DNA from: Cricetomys ansorgei
Taxonomy: Eukaryota; Chordata; Mammalia; Rodentia; Nesomyidae
Assembly (NCBI GenBank): GCA_026225945.1
Contig: JAMJFZ010002307.1
Coordinates: 8,475,501-8,539,500, forward strand
Direction: 5' to 3'
DNA: 64,000 bases
Both the position numbers and the translations under genes were made by a program. Each line of letters begins with the position of its first letter. Positions within the stretch are counted from its first letter, which is position 1. The notes under the pieces are model-generated. The model saw only the letters and a program-made list of their open reading frames with translations. It did not search any database and was not told the DNA's origin. Positions 54,901-64,000 of this stretch are shown one piece after another.

Positions 54901-55373
54901 TCCACCTGAAAGGATTATTCCTCTGGGAGAATTTTGTTATGAGAACAGATATTATCATCCTATGGAAAGCTAATCTTACTCACTCAGGTTGGAAGTGTTT
55001 TGTCATAACTTTACAGCATGGGTTTAGCTCATAGAGGAGAAAGGAAAGGAACTCAAGCATTCCTTCCTAGTCTAATTAATTAGTTCTTAACTATGCTCTG
55101 CTGTCAAGCCCATCCTGTTTAATTTTAGAGAGGCCAGAAAGAAAACTCTGGAAACTGAGGTTCATGTGACTTTTGTGTAGCATTGCATTTGTATACTGTG
55201 GTCATTTCTCCAAACTAAGACTAAAAATTGAAATTAATTACACATCTTCACTACTACTATAAGGTGTTTCCTTGATTGTTAATCTGTAAAAGAGTAGATT
55301 AACCAGAGGCCACAAACTGACCTGAGCAGAAAAAGTACAACCAGTTATATGCACAGAACCCATCTGAAACAAA
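54901..55373. other. Unassigned sequence
   Basis: Nothing recognised. Confidence 0.4.
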
Positions 55374-55384
55374 TATATTTATAC

Positions 55385-55416
<32 letters not shown>

Positions 55417-55463
55417 GTATATGTATATATGTATATGTGTATATATGTATATGTGTGTGTGTA

Positions 55464-55527
<64 letters not shown>
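55374..55527. repeat. (TA)n/(TATG)n/(TG)n/(TA)n compound microsatellite
   Basis: An alternating purine-pyrimidine tract of about 150 bp. Frames through it on both strands are artefacts. Confidence 0.98.
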
Positions 55528-55529
<2 letters not shown>

Positions 55530-57301
55530 AGATCTTTGAGGAAAACATATTGCATGCAAAGTTGCAGGAATTTACTCTACATCACCCAGAGTTTGGAGGA
55601 GATTGGAGGGGCTAGAGAGCTCAAGGCCCAGACAACACTTCCCTCTGACACTTAGAATATAAACGTGCAAACAACACTGCAGGTTTTAATCATACAATCT
55701 ACTGAACTGAACAAATACTTAATGAGTGTCACATTACATGTGCCATCTCCAGCTCCAAATTTACCTCCATGGAACACAGCCCAAGGAATTACACTTTAAA
55801 TTATCTACTTCAAACATTGCCCCAAGGTATCCTATATTACCTCCCAATGTTTCAACTTTGATTGCTTTCTTGTATATTACAGTTTTGCTTCATAAAAAAA
55901 TGTATCTATAGTCTTCATGAAGGGAAATTTAAAAACAACTGTGTTGCAATTAAAGTGAAGGTTCTTTTAAAAACTAATGTAATGCTATCTTTTCTGAACA
56001 GATGGCAAATTTAAACTTTTATTTTTGTAATGCACATATTGTTAACACTTGACCTGGTGCATTCCCTTTGTATAATGATTGTAACATGGGAAAGCGAAGG
56101 AAAAACAACAAAAACTGTTATCCTGTTAGTAAGTAACATTCACTAGATATAGCTAAGCATCACTACATAATCTGGTGAAGCACAAGGGATGTTGTGTACC
56201 TATTTTAGGAACATAAACGAGTCATTACAGAGGATGGTGACAAGCAGGTATGTTGCAAATTTCTGATTAATTAAAATCCTGTTTAACAAGCTCTATTAGG
56301 ATGCAGATGTGTCTCATGATTGCTGTCACAAGCTGGGCTTCAGTTCTCTTTGCAGGGTTCCTATCCATTTAAGCCTTTCTGTTTCCCCCTCCCAGGCCTC
56401 CATTCCTCTGCATTGAAGTGAACCCAAGCAAGGCAACATTAGCCTAATGCATAAGAACAATGAAGTGAAGAAAAAAGAGACTGAAGAAGTAAGTCTAATT
56501 ACTCTAGTTTTACAGAATAAGTTCTAAGGCTAAGTTCACACTGGGGCAATTACCCACCTAATTGCTTTAGTTTGAAGCTGCTTTGAAAAGATGTTTTCAG
56601 CAACGTGAGGGGAAACATGCAAATTTGGTGCATTGGTTTGATCCCTATTGCCCTTTTTAATAAAGAAAAAAATCTCCTTGACATGTTGAGATGACATTCC
56701 TTGAACATATTTCGAATGTTCCACAAAGCTTTTCCTGTAAGAATGCAAGCCAGTGTGCAATAGCTAAACCAATGTACCAAACTAAAAACCCTTAAGTAAA
56801 CAGAAAAAGAAGTTTTTCCTCTATGAATGCATGTGTTCACTTGCAAAGACATATCTAGAGATGAGGAATGGGACAAACACATCATTCTATGTTTGCTTAT
56901 TCATTTGGGGAAACTCTCAAATGCTGTATCTTAATACAGTTTTATAATGTGAACTTTTAACAGGTCTATGTACAGATAAGTTATAACTGAATGATAAAAA
57001 TATTCCAGGGATGCAGTTCTTAAGTAATATTTGAAAATTGCATAGTAAGAGAGGTCATTGGAAGACAAGAAGAGACAGTAAATTGTAGAAGGAAAGAGGA
57101 CAAAGAACAGGCATGAGACAGAAGCGAAAACTAAGAATGGTGTTGGGGATGTGAGTCCCAAAAGCTTTCAAGCTTCATGCAGGGCACAAGGTCCTCCAGG
57201 TTAAAGTCTGTTTCACAAACTATTCAGACTAGTGAGAGAAATACAAAGAGAATCATTCAAAGCAAGAGCAAACTTAGGACTAAAGAGATTGGATTACCTA
57301 A
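55528..57301. other. Unassigned, 1.8 kb
   Basis: No recognised rodent SINE or L1. 56280-56420 is more GC-rich and repeat-free by eye. A 111-codon minus-strand frame at 56550-56885 has no known domain. Confidence 0.4.
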
Positions 57302-57405
57302 ACCACTTTCCTCATTGCACTAACAAGGAAACTAAATTTGAGAGACCTGTCAAAGATACATAAAGAATTAATAATGCAGTCTGCTCTCAAATCTAGCCTT
57401 CTGCG
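57302..57405 (-). repeat. MIR SINE, antisense
   Basis: CTTTCCTCATTGCACTAACA, AGGAAACTAAATTTGAGAGA and CTGCTCTCAAATCTAGCCTT follow antisense MIR ('cccattttacagatgaggaaactgaggc ... gattcaaacccaggtctt'). Confidence 0.65.
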
Positions 57406-58169
57406 CCAGTTTGTCTGGAAAAGGTTCACAGATGGGGAGATCAAATGGTCACTTTATTGGGTTAGAAAGAGATCAGGAATACTTCCTAACTGCAGTCTAC
57501 CTTTCATGGACCAGAAGGCAGACGTCAAAACTGCAAAAGAAGGAACCCAAGTCCAATAAGTCAACAAGCAAGAATTGCTGAAGGAGACCTGGGGAAGTGA
57601 CTTAAACTCAAAGAGGAAAGGGTGTGCATGTCAGAGAGATGGAAAATGCTTTCCTGGTTTACTGATGCTATTTGATCTGCTTTTAAGGATACATGGTGAT
57701 ACTTGTGTGAGGTGATTTTGAAAAGGTAAAGACTAGATATTTAAAATACATATATGAAGGTCAAAATATACAAGGGATCAGACATGTGAATATATATACA
57801 CACACACATGCTGAGAGATGGTACTCAAGTCTAAATAATTGAGTTTCAACATACTTTATATATAAACCCTGTAGGTAATTTCATATGCATTTTCATAATC
57901 TTGTGTGTGAAACATAGTTTCATTGTATAAAATTTCCACTGTAGTTTTATGTGACAAAAGCTTTCAGTCTGAGACTGTTTCATATTTTAGAATATGAAAC
58001 AGGATGCTTGGTTTGGGTTAATTGTAGTATATCTTGTGAGTTATTTGGTTTTTCTTAACATTTACTGCTGTGACAAGGGGGAGGAAAAAATAGAGACTAA
58101 GATACAACAGGAAATATAAAACATGCTTCTTTATATATAGACCTCTGTCTTCATAAAGAGTAACTCTAG
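57406..58169. other. Unassigned sequence with a 12-bp-arm hairpin
   Basis: 57975-58002: CTGTTTCATATT, loop TTAG, AATATGAAACAG, a perfect inverted repeat. Nothing else is recognised. Confidence 0.5.
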
Positions 58170-58520
58170 GGTTTAGGGGAATGCCTCAGTAGGGGAGAAT
58201 ACTTACTGAATAAGCATGAGGAACTGAGTTTGTATCTCCAGCACCTACATAGAAATCTGAGTATGGTCTCACACTCCAATGATGGAGACAGGAGGACCAC
58301 TGTGACCTGATAGCCAGACATCCAAGTGGGATGTGCTGTGTCAACAGGGGAACCATCAACCCTCGGATTCAGTGAGCTATCTAATAAGGTAGAGAGAGAC
58401 ACAGGAAGACATCAGAAATATTCTTCCAGTCTCTGCATGTAAGCACATGGATGTGCATACATATCCTTACCCATTCCATATAAACCACACCTACACTCAA
58501 AACAAATTATTGAATAAATA
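58170..58520 (+). repeat. Composite SINE (tRNA head plus B1-like part)
   Basis: GAATGCCTCAGTAGGGGAGA head, GAGTTTGTATCTCCAGCACC B box, GAGTATGGTCTCACACTCCA, GATGGAGACAGGAGGACCAC, GATTCAGTGAGCTATCTAAT, AGGTAGAGAGAGACACAGGA, then a tail to GAATAAATAAAAC. Same design as 19563. Confidence 0.8.
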
Positions 58521-58894
58521 AAACTAAAATGAGTAACTAGAAACAATTAGAAGCATGATATTCTTAAATGAAACAGTAAGCATGAAAATTTTATGGTTCA
58601 TAATATTTAAATCATGAGAGAAGCAACAAATTGAGCTTATGTTTCTGTTCTAATTTTTCTTCTAATTACATATTTTTGAATATGTGATGATTCTTAGTTC
58701 TTTCAAGGACTTTAAGCAAGGAGACATAATCCTTCTACTCCTATTGACTCAGTTGGTGACATTTAAGGCAAGAATATCTTTAACCAAGACTTGCAATTGC
58801 CTTCTCTAAGTGTCCCTGTGTCTATCTTTTCACCCATTACAGGCAGAGATGTAGGTACAGATAGTCAATGAAGTTATTTTCATTTGCTATCTGG
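58521..58894. other. Unassigned sequence
   Basis: Nothing recognised. Confidence 0.4.
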
Positions 58895-59127
58895 CTTTAG
58901 AGCAGGAATGCTCACTCTATTTCTCTTAAGGATGGGATTATAGGTATTTCAGGCTTTGCAGGCCAGAAGTCTTTGTTGAAAATGTCTCATCTCCATTTCT
59001 GTGGTTCCCACAGAGTCATAGATGATGTGTAAAAGGGTATACAGTGCTCCATCCAAAGATTTATTTATAAAAAGGCACTGGGCCAAATTTGGTCATAGAC
59101 CATGGTTAGTGGGTCCCTGCTTCAGAG
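58895..59127 (+). mobile_element. Ancient non-autonomous hAT DNA transposon with 8-bp target duplication
   Basis: The element spans 58903-59119 (217 bp). The left end CAGGAATGCTCACT and right end AGTGGGTCCCTG are degenerate inverted repeats (intact form about CAGGGGTCGGCAAACT). TATTTCAGGCTTTGCAGGCC and AAGATTTATTTATAAAAAGG with CCAAATTTGGTCATAGACCA follow the consensus ('attttaggctttgcgggcc', 'aaactttatttacaaaaacagg', 'ccggatttggcccgcgggcca'). The flanks are CTTTAGAG (58895-58902) and CTTCAGAG (59120-59127), 7/8 identical, as expected for hAT insertion. No transposase is encoded; the subfamily is not named. Confidence 0.82.
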
Positions 59128-60089
59128 GTGGTAAGCATGAAGTATTACCATCCACCTGACAGGAATAGTTTGTCTATTTTATTTAAGAAACACAAGGAAG
59201 AAGCAAGAATCTCTGAGATACCTGGCACCTATTCAATTGTTCCTAATGAGAACACTCAAATTTATGTGCCAAGTAGAAGAAGTAGAAACATCTATCCCAA
59301 AGAACACCACCATCCAAACCCTAAAACCATATTGTGACTTACAGAATAGATACACCTTTACTTATGCAGCCCTTGCGTCTAGCCACCATGTTGAAATCCC
59401 TATATTATTGAAGGAGAGTTAATAATGTAATAATCTTTAAGAGGAACCTGACAAAAGTGGAATTGTGAAGGGATAACCAAGAAAATAGGCTCTTGGGGAA
59501 GTCTAAACCAGAGAAAAAAAGATTATGTCTTTCATTGATTTAATACCCATCCTCAGTTTGACTCATTATTCATCATAAATTCCCATGCAATGTTATCTTG
59601 GATAAACTGAAATATCCAAGGTTATTTTCTAATATAGATTATACAGATAAGATAAAGAATAGTATTATCGAACAAGAAATTTGCTCAATCTTGATTAGAT
59701 GAAGTCTTAAGGTACTTATTTATCGTCTAAAGGAGACAACAATTACATTGAAAATGGTGACAAAGAATATGCAGGGAAAAACTAAAATGAAATAAGAACA
59801 ATCCTTCCAGAGAGAAACTTGGGGCAATGCACAGGCAAGTTGTCAAGATGTAAATCAACAACGAGCAATGTACTCACAGCAGGAAGGGATGTCACCTCCT
59901 GTATCTAGAGAAAGATCATTTTCTTTTTCCTTCCTCAATGAAATACAGTACATAAATGAAAGCATGCATTTATCCTCCATCCATCTGATGTCCAATGGCT
60001 CCATTTTCCTTTTTTATTTTTGGCTCCCATCATATTTTCTGATGATTATTACATGTGTTTTGAAGCACGATGTATTATATAATATTTTG
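59128..60089. other. Unassigned sequence
   Basis: Frames of 61-99 codons have no known domain. Nothing else is recognised. Confidence 0.4.
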
Positions 60090-60360
60090 TTTTCAGAATT
60101 TATCTTAGCAAATGTACATCAATTCATTTATTTTTTTTTTCCAATTGTGTGGTGTTCAACTATATGAACATCATTTGTCTATATCATAGGGAAGTTGATT
60201 ATGTTTTCTTTTTCACTATACAATGGCATTCCTTCTCATATATGGTAGGGATATGAAGTATGTAATTGCTTAAAACATTATACATAATTTGCCTTTTCAT
60301 AGTGTTGACATTGTTGGATTATTTTTGAGGCTTTGTTATAATAAGCAGACACATGTCAAG
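60090..60360 (-). mobile_element. Ancient L1 fragment, antisense (possible)
   Basis: ATATGAACATCATTTGTCTA and GAAGTTGATTATG with a preceding T tract vaguely follow antisense L1 3' sequence ('accacattttctttatcc ... taggttgattcc'). Weak. Confidence 0.3.
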
Positions 60361-60954
60361 AGACTGTCAACAAGTACATGTGTGCAAAAGATGAGAATTT
60401 ACAGTATTCAAGGAGGGTGTGCAACCTTCACTCAAGAACAGGAGTCTGGAGATCATAGGTCTTCTCCTGGGATTTACAGAAATGAAAAAGTTCAGATGGT
60501 GGTAGAAAAAAGATGGTTGTGCTGTGGATATTTAGCACAAAAATGTTGAGTGTAGAAAATAATTATTAATAAAATGTAAGGACATTCACTATGATAAAAG
60601 ACTTAGTCTTAATATATAGCATGTTTGTCTATAAATAAAATTTGTTAAAAATATGAATTGGAGGATTTTTTTTTCCTAGCCACAACTTTAGGTATTTTTC
60701 TGTCCAAGAAAAAAATTAAAGAGTTGAAATACTATTGCCAAGTCAAATGATATTTAAAAAGTAGTATGCAATTGTTCTAATGTATCATGGAAAATAAAAT
60801 ATCTAATGCTCTAGTGACCTGGTTATTTTCAAAAGCAATGTCAAATGTTTTGTTTATTAAAGCAACATATGTGTAGAACTTGTGCAAATTGTCTAATAAC
60901 AAAAATACTGATATAATATAAACATACAAATCTTTGAACATATTTATGTATATG
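60361..60954. other. Unassigned AT-rich DNA
   Basis: Nothing recognised. Confidence 0.4.
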
Positions 60955-61015
60955 TACCACATATATATACGTGTGTGTGTGTATGTGTGTGTGTGTATGT
61001 GTGTGTGTTTGTGTT
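60955..61015 (+). repeat. (TATA)n(GTGT/GTAT)n microsatellite
   Basis: TATATATACGTGTG followed by GTGTATGTGTG repeats. Confidence 0.93.
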
Positions 61016-63476
61016 TACTAAGCATAGATTTGGGTAATATTAAGAAATTATAAATATCAATCATATATGTATATTTACATTTTAATTTCCATATAATGAA
61101 CTGATGCTTACGGCACATTTTTCCCCCTGATATTTTTTATGACCTTACCTGTTTGCAATAAAGATTGATGACTGTTGATTGAGATTCTCATGTAAGTGAA
61201 TGAAAAAAACAAAAAAATTTAGTGGAGGAAAAAAATCAGAATTCTCTATTTTTTTAAATCAGTAATTACAGCAGTTTAGACAATCATGTTTAACATGTTT
61301 AACAGTTTAGACAATCATGTTGAATTTTGGAAGAATATATTCTCAATGTTTGTGTAATTGGTTAATTTATGGCCACAAAATTAAATAAACATTCATTTAC
61401 ATTCAACATAATACATTCAACATTTTCATAAACTTATTTGAGCACCAAAACAATAAAAAAGCCTCACCTGGCAGCATGTGAATGATTTCTGTGATGTACC
61501 TGTTTATAGAATGTGCTTTTATTGTGTTCAGTTTCAAATCCTGTGATTAGAATTTGTGATTAGGAAGACTGAACTGTCTTCCAGCCATTTAATTGCAATA
61601 AATATACTCTCAACACCATAGATAACAGCCAATGAGCAACCAGTATGTTTTGAGTATTTGAAGTTGTGCTTTTTGAAATTGTGTTTTTAAAATATGATTT
61701 ACTTACTTATGTTCACATGATTTAATATTGATTATAGCTAGTTTTAATGACTAGGTCACAAAATTCCTAACCTGCCCATAGGTTATTGCTTGCTGTCATA
61801 ATTTGACTTTTTAACATACATAAATTTGCTCTTAGAAATATACCTAGGCATCCCTTTTGGCTAAGTCTCACCAATAAACATATAATATGCTAAGCTAGGA
61901 TGAGTATTTTCTTTGTCTAACATGTCACATTGATATCATTAGTTTAGCATTAATTTAAGTAGATTAAATATGTGTACATTTGAATTGTCACTTATTCCCA
62001 TTTTATTAATGTTGATGCAGGCTAGTTACAGGACATAAATTTTATTCTATCATATATCATTATTCTGACCACCCTTAAGATATTCTCAAGCATTGAATTT
62101 GCCCCTTACAACCTGCGTAAGCCTCAGGCACAAAGGAATTACTCCAATGGAAAGATGCTTCCTTGTGAAGATAAGGTCTTTGGTCTGAAGTTTCAAGTTC
62201 TGCCCACTGAACTAAATATTCTATGAACTATTTAGCATACAGTTATAATAACAGAGCCATAGTCATTAAGGTCATTTCACTTGAGGCTCCGATTTGAACT
62301 TCTTTTAGATTCTAGGCAAACAAAAATCTTTTTTACTTTATCTACTTTCGAGGCTGAGAAAGAAAGCCTTTTCCCCTGGATTTTTGGGAATGTTAGAATC
62401 TAATGATAGAATGGACTACATTTTGAAACATAAAAGGCCAAGGTAGCCTACTAGAGGCACAGTGAATGCATAACTTCATATGGGAATTTCCCAGGCATGA
62501 GATTATTCTGAGATCTCAATCTCATAGTTAAACAGTAATATATCAAAAATACGGTGAAAATGGTTGCTTTATAAAATATAAAGGAAGCAGTCATTTAACT
62601 TTCATGAAATGTCAGGAGCTTTATTCACAGATCCCAAACTTAAGAAACTTGAGATAGGAGTATTTAAGTAGAACCTTTCAAGAATAAACAAACCTTCCTT
62701 TACTAACTTGAAATGAAACATGCAATGAGTAATTTTCACATAGCAGCCCTCTGCCTATTTCTAAGTTCTGATGGAATCTACAACAAACAACCAATTCTAT
62801 ACAGTCATATCCATGCATCTGCTAAGAAACAGCTGCTTCTGTAAGGTCCCAGAGGACTGACAAGACATTTACCAGTGATTCCAGTTGAAACACAGGTTCA
62901 GGTGTCTTAGAACCTTGGTTGAGTCATTCATATTCCCTGTGGTCCCTGTGAGCATCCCTGGTGTTTAAGCTATATCTTGACTTCCTTTCTGATTTCATCC
63001 AGGTCCAAAGCCTTCTGTGAAGATTTTAACCAATGTTTTTCCCTATTGTTTGCATCTTAGCTTTCTACATTGGGTTCTGTTTATCTACATATAAGTAGGC
63101 TAGACAAGCAAAAGAATTAATGTGGTGAGCTTCCTCAATGTTGTTTCTTCCTTTCCCTACTCATATGTACTTTTCTCCTCCTCCCTATTCTTTGGTGTTA
63201 CCTTCCAAACACTTCTATGAAATAAAGGGAACTCGGTCTACAACACAGATCTTCATCCAAGTATTTGTAGCTTCCGGGGTGCTTTGGTTTTCTGTACGCC
63301 TAAGTCTTGGTACTATGCAGGACTCTTCCTTCCAGTCACTGTGAATCCTTAAGAGACCATTGTGTTGTCCCCATTCTGCCTGTTGGAGAAACCACATATA
63401 AAGTCACTTCAACTTGTCCCATAAACAATGAATTTCATCTTAAAAACTACTTTTTTAGAAGGGGGAGGTAGGGAGT
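61016..63476. other. Unassigned, 2.5 kb AT-rich
   Basis: No repeat family recognised. An exact 19-bp direct repeat lies at 61272-61290 and 61303-61321. Pyrimidine-rich patch near 63138-63215. Confidence 0.4.
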
Positions 63477-63608
63477 TGAAATAGTGTCTCATGTACCCTA
63501 TGCTGGCCTTGAAATTATTGTATAACCAGGATGACCTTGAACAAATAATCCTTCTGCTTCCACTCTCCAAGTGTTGGGACTACAGCCATGTGCCACCATA
63601 CCTGGCAG
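63477..63608 (-). repeat. B1 SINE, antisense
   Basis: GAAATAGTGTCTCATGTACC, CTATGCTGGCCTTGAAATTA, AAATAATCCTTCTGCTTCCA, AAGTGTTGGGACTACAGCCA and TGTGCCACCATACCTGGC give a complete antisense B1. Confidence 0.95.
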
Positions 63609-63795
63609 ATTTTTTTTTTACTCTGACTCTTTTTCCCATTGAGGTTTACCAAGGGTGTGTGCCAGGCCCTAGAAATGTTCTCTGTGAAGGGTAGCATCCA
63701 TACAAGAGATAGCATAACAGGGGAGAACTAGATTACCCTCTGCAAAGCTCTAATCCCTTTTTAAGAAAACACAATGTCTTGCTTTTACCAATATG

Positions 63796-63925
63796 TATCA
63801 GGCAGATCACAAACACCTATACAGGATCCAATGCCCTCTTCTGTCCTTCACAGATACCACTATCCATGTGGTACACATGTATATACCCAAGGCATGCTAT
63901 AAATGGATAAAATAAAATAATTGAA
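63796..63925 (+). repeat. B3-type SINE 3' part
   Basis: GATCCAATGCCCTCTTCTGT, CCATGTGGTACACATGTATA, ACCCAAGGCATGCTATAAAT and a GATAAAATAAAATAATTG tail match the second half of B3. The tRNA head is missing or unrecognisable. Confidence 0.82.
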
Positions 63926-64000
63926 AGTCTTTTTAAAAAATGAAAGTGAAAAAGAGAAAAATAATTCTGAATTATAAAATCCATCCTTCTAGTTCTGTTT

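Noticed and set aside
55299..55655. Tyr/Ile and Thr/His-rich frames on both strands
   Set aside because: Artefacts of the TA/TG compound microsatellite.
2246..63925. SINE heads with A- and B-box-like segments as possible tRNA genes
   Set aside because: All are embedded in B2/B3/B4 bodies with SINE tails; none folds as a complete tRNA on inspection.
1..64000. Search for bacterial-type systems, phage genes, CRISPR arrays, operons or riboswitches
   Set aside because: The window is rodent nuclear DNA; no such structure or coding density is present.

Overview
This window is nuclear, non-coding DNA from a rodent, most likely a muroid (mouse, rat, hamster or vole group). The evidence is the repeat content: more than thirty B1, B2/B3 and B4-type SINEs on both strands, rodent L1 3'UTRs of the Lx type, rodent MaLR-type LTRs, and long purine and CA/TA microsatellites. 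Beneath these lies an older mammalian layer: MIR, MER5, MLT/MST-type MaLR, ancient L1M and an ancient hAT transposon. All SINEs look clearly diverged, and I see no young, near-consensus copy, so I do not name a species.

I find no protein-coding gene. Every open frame longer than 60 codons lies in a repeat, in a microsatellite, or in AT-rich DNA with no recognisable domain. The two gene-derived remnants are a diverged U6 snRNA pseudogene (about 20031-20142) and a decayed L1 ORF2 reverse-transcriptase fragment (21438-21713, minus strand). Promoters, exons and conserved elements cannot be called by reading one sequence.

Layout: 0-5.8 kb is mostly unassigned, with two B3 SINEs and a partial MaLR LTR. 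5.8-9.85 kb is a heavily nested ancient L1M on the plus strand, interrupted by B1, a rodent L1 tail, a B3 with a perfect 16-bp target duplication, and simple repeats. 9.9-13 kb has SINEs and an LTR. 15.37-16.49 kb is an internally inverted L1 with a target duplication. 17-21 kb has SINEs, a 20-bp tandem repeat and the U6 pseudogene. 21.33-22.37 kb is a second inverted L1. 22.8-25 kb holds almost only ancient repeats. 25.4-33.2 kb has several LTRs, SINEs and a compound GAAA/GGAA tract. 34.2-35.05 kb is an LTR-like CAGT-rich block. 37.04-37.27 kb is a long GGAGA tract next to a SINE. 40.1-43.8 kb has no repeat I recognise. 45.7-48.8 kb is a dense SINE cluster. 50.9-54.9 kb has an L1 tail, a nearly full LTR, and an L1 split by an LTR. 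58.9-59.1 kb is an ancient hAT element with its 8-bp target duplication. The remainder is AT-rich and mostly unassigned.

No genes work together here. The content is a record of transposition, and its most informative parts are the insertion junctions. Repeat family names come from memory of consensus sequences, not from a database search. Class-level calls (SINE, L1, LTR, hAT) are firmer than subfamily names.
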